Shown: in pieces, positions 35,124-45,211 of the stretch
Position numbering within the stretch: position 1 is the stretch's first letter
Layout: each line of letters opens with the position of its first letter
Assembly (NCBI GenBank): GCA_963785035.1
Contig: CAWATG010000001.1
Location: 173,398-237,397 of the forward strand
Direction: 5' to 3'
Length of the DNA: 64,000 nucleotides
From: CAWATG01 sp963785035
GTDB taxonomy: Bacteria > Actinomycetota > Acidimicrobiia > IMCC26256 > CAWATG01
Notes under the pieces: generated by a model
What the model saw: the letters and a program-made list of their open reading frames with translations, nothing else
Database searches by the model: none
What the model was told of the DNA's origin: nothing
Position numbers and translations under genes: made by a program

Positions 35124-35336
35124 TCAGCCCGCGGCTTCGTAGCGTTTGTAGTTCCTTGAAGTATGCGCCTTGACGGACAGGTCCGCAAAGAAGCAGAGAA
35201 TCAGCGTGGCGCGCTGCCGATCCGGCAATTCCAGAATCGCGACATGCGGCGGCCCCAGTCGTTTTGAACTTCGCTGCCGGCTACGACAGCAGACGCGGAG
35301 ACCCGTCGGTAGGCGCCGTCGCTCCGACGTGCTCAC
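35124..35336 (-). pseudogene. ECF sigma factor region 4 remnant
   Basis: The reverse strand reads VAILELPDRQRATLILCFFADLSV, shown here because its LPxRQRAxLxL...DLS pattern is that of sigma-70 region 4.1, then loses similarity; in the next frame AYFKELQTLRSRGLITEEEA follows. The first part of a sigma gene is absent because the protease gene ends at 35333. I interpret this as the tail of a deleted sigma factor that once preceded the propeller gene. Confidence 0.4.
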
Positions 35337-38045
35337 GTTCCGAGTGCTGCGGCAGAGACGATTGGAACTATCGGTGGGCGGTCGCCGAGGCTGCCGAGGA
35401 AGGGTTTGTCGCCGAAGTTGAAGATGCCGCCGTCGGCGCCGACCATGAGGTAACCCGTCCCGAATCGGACCATCCCGACGACGGGCCGGTTGAGTTTCGT
35501 GGCGCCCATCGAGCCGCGGAATTTGGCGTCGCCGAAGGCGAAGATGCCACCGTCGCTGGCGACGAGCCAGTAGCCGTTGCCGCTTGAGGTCGGCACGAGG
35601 GACTGGACTGGCGCGTTGAGGCGTTGGGCGCCCATGGACCCGAAGAAGGTCGCGTCGCCGAAGGCGAAGATGCCGCCGTCGGCGGCGACCATGTAGTAGC
35701 CGCGGCCAGTGGCCGTGGAGACAGAGCCGAGCACTGGGCCGTTGAGACGAGTGTTGGCCATGTCGCCGTGGAACGTGGCGTCGCCGAACGGCAGCACGCG
35801 TCCGCGGTTCGTGAAGAGCCAGTAGCCGTTGCCGGTTGAGGTTGCGGACTGGCTGGTGATCAGCTCGCCCGCTGTCAGAGTCGGGACGTTGGCGTTGCCG
35901 AACCAGCGGGCGTCGCCGAATGCGTAGACGCGTCCAAGTCCGTCGACGATCCAGTACCCGTCTCCGCTCGGGGTGGGCTCGAGATGGGTGGCCGTGATGC
36001 CGAACGGGAGCTGTCCCGTCACTCCGGCGGTGCCACCGAGGTATTGGGCGTTGCCAAAGCTGTAGACGTCGCCGGCGGCGGAGAGCATCCAGTAGCCGGT
36101 GCGCGTCGCGAGACCGGGCAAAACGCCGATGGTCGGAGCGGTCGGAGCGGTTGGAGTGACGGCGGTGGACGGGGGCGACGGGGGTCCGAAGCCGATGTTG
36201 TTGTGGGCACGGACCGTGAAGGTGTACTGCGTTCCGTTGGTGAGCCCGGGGATCATGGTGCTGGTCGCGCCGGCTGCGACGTTGACGGTGCGACCTTCAG
36301 GGGAGACGTCGATGGCGTAGCCGTCAATGGGTGCGCCGCCGACGTCGCTCGGCGGTGACCAGAGCACGGTCGCGGACGTGTCCGCTCCGGTGGCGGTGAC
36401 GTTCGTGGGTGGACCAGGTACGGCGGCTGGGACCACCGACTTGGAGGTCGCGGCCGGGCCGTCTCCGACGGCGTTGCGGGCGAAGACCGCAAAGCTGTAG
36501 TTGGTGCCGTTGACGAGCCCGTTGAACCGCACGTTCCGTGTCGGTTCGTCGACGACCTGGCGTGCTCCGCCCGGAGTCGCTGTGATCACGTAGCCGGTGA
36601 TCGAACTGTGACCGTCGGACGCGGGTGAGGACCAGGTCACGGTGGCCGAAGCGTTGCCAGCGTACGCGGTGAGGTCGCGCGGGACGCTCGGTGTTGTCCA
36701 CGGACCGGAGACCGAGATCGAGACGCCGGCCGTTGAGGACGAGTTTACGCGCAACACGAGTCCGTCGGGACTGGTCCAAGTCGAGCCTGCGGGTATCGCC
36801 GCGTCGGCGAAACCACCCTGCGTTCCGGGTCGACCGTCGAGCAGGTCGGTGCCGTTGACCTGGCCGCCAATGTGGACCAGAACGCCGTCGGTCGCGCCGG
36901 GATATCCGCCCAGGAAGGCGTCGACGCCGACGGCGCGGCGGTGTTCGACCCAATACGTGCGAGATGGGGTCACGACCTTGACGGCGGCGGTGCCAGTTGC
37001 GTTCTCCAGTGGTGCGACGGTGAGCGTCGCTGGTGCGCTGAGGGTCTGGACGCGGCCCGCGATCCAGCCGAGCGTTTCCTGTTGAGCCGCGTTGAAGCTG
37101 CCTCCGCCGTCGGCGCTGCCCATGACGTCGAAGAGGTCTCCGTACTCGGTCTCGGTACACGATGAGCCGAGCACGACGGGGGTTCCCGTTTCCGTGCAGG
37201 TCAACGAGTGCGAGTGCGGGAGCCCGAGGTTATGGCCGAGTTCGTGCACCGTCACGCCCGTGGTCAACCAGCCGCTGATCCACGTCACTCTGCCCGGCAT
37301 CATGCCCATCCCGGCCCACAAGCAGTTCGCGTTCGGGAAGTAGATCATCTCGTGGTCGTAGGCTGCCGGGTTGTAGCCGTTTGCGAGTGCTGCTGTCTCC
37401 GCTTTTGCGAGCAAGTCGTACTGAGCGGCGTCGGTGCAGATGTCGGTGGGCGACACGGCCATCCACGGTGTCGCGGTTGCAGTCAGTCGAAGTTGGCCGT
37501 GCGAGACCGATGAGAACCAGTCGCTGTCAATCGTGCCGATCTGGTTGGCGGCCGATGCCTGCGTCACCGAATCGGGAGCGGTCCAGTGCACGAGCATCAC
37601 GAGCACCGACCGAGTTCCGGTCACGGCCAGGTTGGCTGCTGCCGGCTTGGCGAACGCCGCTGCACCCGTCGTGGTGTCGCTCGTTTCGGCCGCCGAAGAA
37701 ACGGTGATCGTGTTCGCCGACGAGTTCGCCGGACACTCGCACGCGCGTGTTCGGACGCACACGAGAACTCGAAGCCGTCGCGAAGCGCATCCGGAGCGAT
37801 CGCCCTTCGGTTGTCCGCAACCATGCCTGTGTGGAACTGCGTCCCGGTGAGTCGGTCACGATGATCGTGTACTGACCAGTGAAGGTCCTGAGCTCGCCTA
37901 CTGCCGCGTCGCCGCTGGACGCGGCGTTGGCCTCTCCGATCCCGGACGCCATGGATCCCAAGGACGCGATGACGGCGATCGCGATCACAGCGATGCCGTG
38001 GACAAAGCGGCAGTGCCGCCGGGAAGTCGTCGTGCGATTGGACAC
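35333..38045 (-). CDS. Secreted metzincin-like protease with FnIII and FGDA repeats, one suspected +1 error
   Basis: The signal peptide (VIAIAVIASLGSMASGIGEANA) starts at 38045. After a +1 error near 37720 (repair reads GELVGNTITVSSAAE) comes a zinc protease domain with TTGVTVHELGHNLGLPHSH, the HExxHxxGxxH metzincin motif, and FDVMGS, the Met-turn. Two fibronectin type III domains follow (GNASATVTWSSPASDG, DTSATVLWSPPSDVG), then five or more repeats of the form GYWLVASDGGIFAFGDAKF. These tryptophan/FGDA repeats form a propeller-like surface module common in Acidimicrobiia. The whole protein is about 900 residues and should be exported. Confidence 0.85.
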
Positions 38046-38189
38046 TTGGCCGAACCTCCGGTCAGGTACTTGTGCCTGAAGTGAGGTCGACGGTGTCGGT
38101 GGCTGACGGAAGCTGAGTCAGCGTCGAAGGAACGTCGGGCGGATTCGTTCGGCGCCCCCCACACGTTTCCGAGCAGCGTGGTCCCTCCT

Positions 38190-38252
38190 GGACTGCGCGT
38201 AGTGCACAAATCAGTCTAACCGGACTGCTTGTAGTGCACAAATCGGTCTAGC
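38190..38252. repeat. Two 31-bp direct repeats, 32-bp period, upstream of the protease
   Basis: GGACTGC..GTAGTGCACAAATC begins at 38190 and again at 38222; the two 31-base units differ at four positions and each contains TAGTGCACAA. They lie about 145-205 bases ahead of the protease start. A 32-base spacing is three helical turns, as for a pair of regulator sites on one face. No gene is seen in 38046-38315. Confidence 0.75.
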
Positions 38253-38315
38253 ATGTGAGCGAAGCGGCGGAAGCAACACGTAGCAAGCCGTGGCGCGGCC
38301 CTCAGAGCTCAGCGA

Positions 38316-39989
38316 TCAGAGCAGGTCGAGAACCTGCGCTCGGCCATGCGCATCGAATTCGGTGCGGATGCTCTTGATGTCGGACGGGCTCAACGGTTGA
38401 AAACTGATGTCGCGACCTACGCGCCAGAACACCGGTTCGTCGCATTCCCAGCGTTCTCTGCGAAAGCTCTGCTTCGTCAGCTTGTGTGACCCCGTCAAGG
38501 GCATATCGGTGGTGATGCGCACATCAGCGCGGTACCCACTTGGTGCCGAGGTCGTCTTGCCGACTGAGGAACTCAGCGAACTGCGCGGGATCGAATGTTG
38601 TGCCCGGCATGAAGTTCCAATGCCGCCATGACCTGATCGCCCGCAAGCGCGTCGGGTACGGCATACACCGCGGCCATCACGACCGTCGGGTCGCGCATCA
38701 GAATGCGTTCAACCGGCGCGGATGCGAAGTTTTCGCCGTCGACACGAATCCAGTCGGCGTCGCGCCCGGCGAAGTAGAAGAACCCTTCGGCGTCGTGGTA
38801 ACCGAGGTCACCCGTCCAGAACCAACCGTTGCGGGTGCGCTGGTTGTTGGCCTCGTCGTTGTTGTAATAGCCCTCGAACCATGGGACACCGATCTTGTTG
38901 ACGATCTCGCCGATGGCCTCGTGCGCGTTGAGGAGACGGCCGGTCTCGTCGAACTCGGCGGGCGGACATTCCTCCATGGTTTCGGGATTGACGATCACCG
39001 TCTCGGGGTTTCGCGGCACGCCCAACGCGTTCGGTGGCGTACCCGGGACTTTGTTGATAGCGGTGCCCCCCTCGCTGGCGCCGTAACCCTCGGTGATGAC
39101 ACAGCCGAAGCGCTTCTCGAATCGAGCGATGTCACGATCGGATGCTTCGTTGCCGAAGACACGCACGAGCGGATTGACGTGGTCGTCAGGCATCTCGGGT
39201 GTCGCGAGGATGTAGGTGAGACATTTGCCGACGTAATTGAAATAGGTGACGCCATAGCGCCGGATGTCGGGGAGGAAGCCGCTGGCCGAGAACTTGCGAC
39301 GCAGTGCCATCGTGGCGCCCGACACCAGCGCAGGTGACCAGTTGGTCATGAGTCCATTGCCATGGAAGAGCGGCATTGCCGAATACAGCACGTCATCGGC
39401 AGTGAGCGCGTACGCGTCCGCCATGTGTGCCGCAATGCCGGCGAGGCGTCCCTGGCCGCACTTCACTGCCTTGGGCTTGCCTGTGGTGCCCGAGGTGAAG
39501 ATGAGGAGGAACAGTGTCGACGGCGCGACCGACACGTCGGGAATGGGGGAGCCGACGTAGGGAGCGAGACGTTCGGAATACTCGGTGCTGTCGATGATGA
39601 GGAACTGGTCAGGCTGTCAAACCGAGGTCGGTGTCGTTGACTTCAAGGTCGGCGAGGGTCGCAGCGCCGACCTTGTCGGTCACTACGAACTGGCAGTCGG
39701 CATGCGCAATGTCCGCGGCGAGTTCGCTGCCACGGCGCGTGGGATTGATACCGACGATCGTCGCTCCGGCGAATGCTGCAGCGCCGAGCCATGCGACATA
39801 CTCCGGGACGTTTTCGAGCAGGACACCAACATGAAAAGGGCCTTCGCGGCGCTCGGCCAGGAGGAATGCCGCCCGCGCCGCGCTCTCAGCGACCATCTCG
39901 CGCCACGTGAAGGTGTCGTCCTCGAAGATGAGACCGATACGGTCGTCATCGGCACGGGCGCGTAGGAGCGAGGCAATGGTCTGCGTCAT
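38316..39989 (-). CDS. Acyl-CoA synthetase (FadD-type AMP-forming ligase), three suspected +1 errors
   Basis: The start MTQTIASLLRARADDDR is at 39989. Adenylate-forming enzyme motifs run in order: IFTSGTTGKPKAVKC (P-loop), YGASEGG (A5), WFWTGDLGYHD (A7), YFAGRDADWIRVDGEN (A8) and GSHKLTKQSF near the C-terminus with the catalytic lysine. The frame fails near 39617, 38612 and 38530; each is fixed by removing one base, for example GAACTTCATG to GAACTCATG. About 555 residues in total. The sequence recalls FadD17-like ligases. It activates a fatty or other carboxylic acid with ATP and CoA; the exact substrate is unknown. Confidence 0.87.
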
Positions 39990-40207
39990 TGGGCCCCCGA
40001 GGCTAGTCCGCTCCCGGCGACGGAGCGAAGACGTCACCATGAGACCGCCAACGGCAAGCAGGGCGGCGCACGTGCTCGGTCACCACGTAGGTTTTCGAGC
40101 GGGCGATCGGCCAGTCATGTGATTCGACCGGCCCAACCTCGTACCCTTGGCCGGTCGCAGGTCCGAGAACCGGGCGTCACCAGCTGTGCTCACCACCTGA
40201 GGATTCG

Positions 40208-41788
40208 TTGCTCTTTCCCACCGTTACGTTTGCCATCTTCTTTTTCGCGGTGCTGCCGCTGAGTTGGCTTCTCATGCCTGAGCGGCGGTGGTGGAAGGTG
40301 TTCATCCTTCTCGCGAGCTGGGAGTTTCTCGCGTACGCACACCAGCCAGAAGTGCTGGGAGTCCTGCCGATGTTCGTCGTGCTGCTCGTCGGATCGAGCG
40401 TGTGGAACTGGTATTGGGGGAGGCGCATCGCTGCGGTTGACGTCGACCGCACGCGACGGCTCATGCTCATCGTCGCAGTTGTCGGCAACCTGGCGCTCCT
40501 GGGCTATTTCAAGTACTACGACTTCTTCATCGTCAACCTTGTCAATGCGGCGCACGAGATCGGAGTGTCGATCCCGCTCGATCCGGTACAGGTCGTGCTC
40601 CCCGTTGCGATTTCGTTCTATACGTTCTGCGGCATGAGTTACGTCATCGATGTTTTTCGACGTGATTTCATGCCGGTGTCCCTTTCCAACTTTCTTGTCT
40701 ACCAGTCGTTCTTCCCGCATCTCATCGCCGGACCCGTTGTACGCGCTTCGGAGTTCGTGCCGCAGATCGACGCTCGACATGACCCGCGGCGCGTCGATGC
40801 ATCGCAGGCCTTTGCACTCATTGTGGGGGGATTATTCAAAAAGCTGGTGATTGCCGACTTTCTCGGTCGTGCGATCGTGCAGGAGGTGTTCCCCAACCCT
40901 GGGCCGCACGGAACGGTCGTGATCCTCATCGCCGTGTACGCCTACGCGGTGCAGATCTATGCCGACTTCTCGGGGTACACCGACATCGCAATCGGACTCG
41001 CAGCTCTGCTGGGTTTCCGTTTTCCTCAGAACTTCGACCGCCCGTACACCGCCACGTCGGTACAGGACTTTTGGAAGCGTTGGCACATGACCCTGTCGCG
41101 TTGGCTGCGCGATTACCTCTATATCCCGTTGGGTGGCAACAGGCGCGTCTATGTGTGGCGTGTGGGTTGGGTGAATGTCGCTGACACGGGCGGTCCCGGC
41201 GCAATGCAGGCGCAGGCGCCGCACCGCGCGCGTCTGCGGTGGTTCGTCTACGCGAACCTGATGATCACCATGGTGCTCGGCGGCCTTTGGCACGGCGCCG
41301 GCGGATCGTTTCTTCTTTGGGGTGCGCTCCTGGGATTCTTCCTCGTGGTGGAACACGCCCGCCGGGCGCGCCGTGTCGCTCAGGGCATTTCCGAACCCGT
41401 CCTGAAAGGTCGGCGTTTGGCATGGGCGCGGATCCGCACTTTCCACCTCATCTGCCTCGGCTGGGTCTTCTTCCCAACCCGAATGGGCGATCTCAAATCG
41501 CCGTCACTCAGCGACTCGTTCCTCATCGTGCGCCGAATCGTCCTACCGACGGAGTGGCAAGGTGGGTCGATGGCCCTGGTCAAGGGTTCGGTGATCCTCG
41601 CGATCGCGGTCGGGATCGGCGGCCAATTCGTGCCGCGTGCCTTCGGTGCCCGAGTCTTGGCGCGCTGGTCACGGCGGTCGCCGATTGTCATCGGCATAGT
41701 GCTCGGGTTCGCGTTGTTGATCATCAACGTGCTTGGTATCGCAGCACGTAGCGGCCGTGTCCCTGACTTCATCTACTTCCAGTTCTAG
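40208..41788 (+). CDS. MBOAT-family O-acyltransferase (AlgI-like)
   Basis: A 526-residue polytopic protein with a TTG start. FFPHLIAGPVVRASEFVPQI, YADFSGYTDIAIGLAALLG, FWKRWHMTLSRWLRDYLYIPLGGNR (cut here at the family hallmark) and GGLWHGAGGSF, which carries the catalytic histidine, define the AlgI/DltB-like membrane-bound acyltransferases. They move acyl groups across the membrane onto polysaccharides or other surface polymers. The next gene, 12 bases on, is an SGNH-type protein that would complete the transfer outside. Confidence 0.93.
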   Translation: MLFPTVTFAIFFFAVLPLSWLLMPERRWWKVFILLASWEFLAYAHQPEVLGVLPMFVVLLVGSSVWNWYWGRRIAAVDVDRTRRLMLIVAVVGNLALLGYFKYYDFFIVNLVNAAHEIGVSIPLDPVQVVLPVAISFYTFCGMSYVIDVFRRDFMPVSLSNFLVYQSFFPHLIAGPVVRASEFVPQIDARHDPRRVDASQAFALIVGGLFKKLVIADFLGRAIVQEVFPNPGPHGTVVILIAVYAYAVQIYADFSGYTDIAIGLAALLGFRFPQNFDRPYTATSVQDFWKRWHMTLSRWLRDYLYIPLGGNRRVYVWRVGWVNVADTGGPGAMQAQAPHRARLRWFVYANLMITMVLGGLWHGAGGSFLLWGALLGFFLVVEHARRARRVAQGISEPVLKGRRLAWARIRTFHLICLGWVFFPTRMGDLKSPSLSDSFLIVRRIVLPTEWQGGSMALVKGSVILAIAVGIGGQFVPRAFGARVLARWSRRSPIVIGIVLGFALLIINVLGIAARSGRVPDFIYFQF

Positions 41789-41800
41789 AAGGTTCAGCCC

Positions 41801-43183
41801 GTGACTCGTACTGACGCCGACTCCGAAAGCAATATCGGTTCGGACTCCCGCGGGCGGGAAAACGTGAGGAGGTCGCACCCATCGATGCTGTTCGGTGGCC
41901 GCAAGCCGATGTCTGCGGGGCATGCCCTTCTTGCGGTGCTGGTCGCGTTCGTGGTGGGAACGCTGCTCAACGCAACTGGCATGTATCGGACCGCGGCGAA
42001 CCAGGATGCAGGTTTCAAACGCGACTTCGCGATGTCGGTGATGCGACCGATTCGCTGGATCAGTACGCATACCGGTCTGAGCAAGCCACGCGAAATCCTT
42101 CTCTCGGCGGTAGGTCAGGCCGACGAGGACAACCCCGACACGACGTTCTTCAAGCCATCGGGCACGTCGAAGACGACGGTGCCCACTACCCGACCGCCAG
42201 CCGACGGACCCGGCCCGACCACGTCGGATCCACCGTCGCCGCCGGGCGAGACCGTTCCAGGGGCGACAACGGTTCCGACGACAACGGTTCCGACGACAGC
42301 AGCTCCGACGCCGGTAGCGCTTCCGGTCATGACCCCAGCACGACCGCTCAACATGCTCATTGTCGGGGACTCGCTTGTCGCTACGCCGGGCAAGCAGTTT
42401 CTGCGCATTGCTGGTGACAGCAAGGTCATCGGTGTGCTCAATGGCGTCGACTCGCGGACCTCAACCGGGCTTGGGCGACCCGACTTCGTGGTCAACTGGG
42501 CTGTCGAAGTCAAGTCACAACTCGAGCGCTTCCGCCCCGATCTCGTCATGGTCATGATCGGCGCCAATGACGACCACACCTTGCAGACCGGATCCTGCAA
42601 CGGTAAGGACAAGGGGCCATTCCAGAGTCCCGCTTGGGAGGCGGAGTACCGCTGCCGGGTCGGCGGGCTCATGGACCTTGTCGTCAGCAATGGGGCACGC
42701 ATGCTCTGGGTCGGGATCCCAATCGTGCGCGACGCCGGACAAGCCGCGCGCTTCCAATACCTGAACTCGATCTACGCGAGTGAGAGCGTGGCGCGTGCCG
42801 ACCGAGTGACCTTCATCGACACGTATTCGTTGCTGCAGCCGAAGCCCGACGGCTCGCCAGGTGGAACCGGTGGATACGCCGACTATCTCACCATCGATGG
42901 CAATCAAGTGAAGGTACGTGCAGACGACGGCGTGCATTTCGGTGGAGCAGGCGGCCGGATCATTGCCGATGCGGTGCTTGCTGTGATCCGGCGCTCATGG
43001 GACGTCGACAGTTGGCGCCTCGGAATCGTGCCTGACACGACGACGACTGCACCGACGACTGCTGTTCCGACAACTGCGCCGCCGACGACTGCTGTTCCTT
43101 CGACTCCTGCGCCTACCACAGCTGCGCCTACAACCGCACCCACTGCTGCGTTCACTGGACCGCTCGGATCGGCGGGACCATGA
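41801..43183 (+). CDS. SGNH/DUF459-family protein, acyltransferase partner
   Basis: A GTG start at 41801. One transmembrane helix (HALLAVLVAFVVGTLLNATG) anchors it, followed by a Thr/Pro-rich linker and an SGNH hydrolase fold: MLIVGDSLVATPG (block I Ser), VMVMIGANDDH (block III Asn), and ADDGVHFGGAGGR (block V Asp-His). A second Thr/Pro tail ends the protein. Such proteins work with MBOAT partners, as AlgX/AlgJ do with AlgI, to place acetyl groups on exported polysaccharide. The pair is one operon. Confidence 0.85.
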   Translation: MTRTDADSESNIGSDSRGRENVRRSHPSMLFGGRKPMSAGHALLAVLVAFVVGTLLNATGMYRTAANQDAGFKRDFAMSVMRPIRWISTHTGLSKPREILLSAVGQADEDNPDTTFFKPSGTSKTTVPTTRPPADGPGPTTSDPPSPPGETVPGATTVPTTTVPTTAAPTPVALPVMTPARPLNMLIVGDSLVATPGKQFLRIAGDSKVIGVLNGVDSRTSTGLGRPDFVVNWAVEVKSQLERFRPDLVMVMIGANDDHTLQTGSCNGKDKGPFQSPAWEAEYRCRVGGLMDLVVSNGARMLWVGIPIVRDAGQAARFQYLNSIYASESVARADRVTFIDTYSLLQPKPDGSPGGTGGYADYLTIDGNQVKVRADDGVHFGGAGGRIIADAVLAVIRRSWDVDSWRLGIVPDTTTTAPTTAVPTTAPPTTAVPSTPAPTTAAPTTAPTAAFTGPLGSAGP

Positions 43184-43204
43184 TCGTCGGCCTAGCCTGA
43201 GGTC

Positions 43205-44408
43205 ATGGAGATCGAACCCCTCGTCCAGGAGAGCAGCACCAAGATCCTGCTCATCGTGCTCGATGGTCTCGGCGGTTTCGCTGACGCCGAGCACGGGACC
43301 GAACTCGAAGAAGCAAACACGCCCAACCTCGACGCGTTGGTCGCTGCCGGAATCGGCGGTCTTGTCGAGCCTGTCGGGCCAGGCATCACGCCAGGATCCG
43401 GCCCTGGCCACCTGGGCCTTTTCGGGTACGACCCAGAGCGGTTCGAACTCGGTCGCGGTGCCCTCAGCGCTGCGGGACTCGATTTCGCGTTGCGGCCCGG
43501 CGATGTCGCCGCCCGTGCGAATTTCTGCACCCTCGACCCTGCCGGACTGATCGTCGATCGCCGTGCGGGGCGCATTCCTGATCCCGAGGCCACAGCCGTC
43601 GTCGCCAAGCTCGAGAGCCGCTGTTGCCATTGACGGCGTCGAGGTGTTCTTTCGTCACGAGCGCGAGCATCGGGTGCTCGTCGTCCTGCGCGCTGATGGT
43701 CTCGACCCCAACATCACCGACACCGATCCGCAGCACGTCGGTGTTGCGCCGCTGGCCCCACAAGCCTCGGACCCTGCGAATACTGCCGCACGACACACCG
43801 CGAAGCTGTTCGCCGAACTCGACGCGCAAGTTCGCACTGTGCTTGGCGACGAGCCCAAAGCCAATGGTTTGCTGATGAGAGGCTTCGATACGACTCGGCC
43901 GATCCCAAGCATGCAGGAGCGGTTCGGATTGCGGTCAGCCGCGGTGGCGATCTACCCGATGTACCGCGGGATCGCGCGACTGCTTGGTATGGATGTGCTC
44001 GGCAGGCCCGCCGATCTCGATGCGCAGATCGAACTCATGCGTGAGAACTGGTCGGAGTACGACTACTTCTTCCTGCATCACAAGTACACCGATTCTGCCG
44101 GCGAGGATGGCGACCGCGCGCGCAAGATCGCGGCCATCGAAACGCTGGACGCGGCTGTTCCTGCAATGCGTGCCTTGGGGCCAGACGTGATTGCGGTGTC
44201 GGGAGATCACGCCACGCCGAGTCAGATGGCAGCGCACTCGTGGCATCCGGTGCCGACCTTGCTGTGGAGCCAACGGTCCGGGCGCGACAACGTCGACCGG
44301 TTCGGCGAACGCTGGTGTGCCCGCGGAATGCTCGGTATGCGTCCGACCAAGGACCTCATGGCCATCATGCTGGCCAACGCCGGCCGGCTCGCGAAGTACG
44401 GAGCCTGA
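43205..44408 (+). CDS. apgM: Cofactor-independent phosphoglycerate mutase (archaeal type), one suspected +1 error
   Basis: An ApgM-type enzyme of about 400 residues. ILLIVLDGLGGFADAEHG supplies the first metal aspartates, ANTPNLDALVAAG follows, and PGSGPGHLGLFGYDP contains the region equivalent to the phospho-serine. After a +1 shift near 43615 it continues with AAVAIDGVEVFFRHE, HHKYTDSAGEDGD and VIAVSGDHATPSQM, which carry the remaining metal ligands. It interconverts 2- and 3-phosphoglycerate in glycolysis. Confidence 0.92.
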
Positions 44409-44494
44409 CACCGGCGGGGCCATCTTCCAGCGATTCCCAGTACCGGGACGGGCGGGGACGCGCCGCAGGTCATGGTGCGTATAGTGGAAGGTCC

Positions 44495-45211
44495 ATGGAC
44501 GAGTCCGTAATGACTCCGGGTGTACCGGTTGGTCGGCGCGTGATTCTCGGTGTGATGACACTGGGCGCGTCAGGGGTGCTCTTCGGGAACGGAGTTTCTC
44601 GCTGGCTCGAGCGGGTCCTCGAACCCATCACGGCCAAGGACGGTACGGGTCTCGCGTCCTTCCTGCCCGTTGGTCGATTCCGCATCTACAGCGTGACCCC
44701 GATGCTGCCGCATCGCACCAAGGCGGAATACCGCCTCGATATCAAGGGTCTTGTCGACCGTCCGGTGACGTTGACCTATGAGCAACTGCTCGCATTGCCG
44801 CCGACGCGTCTCACGAAGGATTTCCAGTGCGTGACGGGATGGCGCGTGCACGATGTGAAGTGGAAGGGCGTGTTGCTCGCCGACCTCCTGGATATGTGTG
44901 GTGTGCAGACGGCGGCGAAGGCTTTGTACTTCACCTCGTTCGACGGTGCCTACACCGAGAGCCTCACCCTTGAACAAGCACGCCGTAACGATGTGATCGT
45001 CGCGTACAAGCTCGAGGGTAAGGACATCTCCAGATCACAAGGCGGCCCGGTCCGGCTCTATGTCGCACCGATGTACGGCTACAAGTCGATCAAGTGGCTG
45101 GACACGATCGAAGTCGTTGACACCGTTCGTCGAGGCTATTGGGAAGAACGGGGATACGAGGTGGATGCGTGGATCGGGGCGTCGAACGGACGTCGCGATG
45201 AACCCGTCTGA
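44495..45211 (+). CDS. MsrP/YedY-like molybdoenzyme
   Basis: About 238 residues of the sulfite-oxidase fold. The N-terminus GRRVILGVMTLGASGVLFG has a twin-arginine-like start and hydrophobic core, so Tat export is plausible. DFQCVTGWRVHDVKWKG contains the cysteine that binds molybdenum (about residue 112), and YGYKSIKWLDTIEV is typical of the family end. YedY/MsrP repairs oxidised methionine in periplasmic proteins. The next gene, overlapping it, encodes a cytochrome b that would feed electrons. The cofactor genes moaA, moaC and moeA are in this window. Confidence 0.88.
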   Translation: MDESVMTPGVPVGRRVILGVMTLGASGVLFGNGVSRWLERVLEPITAKDGTGLASFLPVGRFRIYSVTPMLPHRTKAEYRLDIKGLVDRPVTLTYEQLLALPPTRLTKDFQCVTGWRVHDVKWKGVLLADLLDMCGVQTAAKALYFTSFDGAYTESLTLEQARRNDVIVAYKLEGKDISRSQGGPVRLYVAPMYGYKSIKWLDTIEVVDTVRRGYWEERGYEVDAWIGASNGRRDEPV

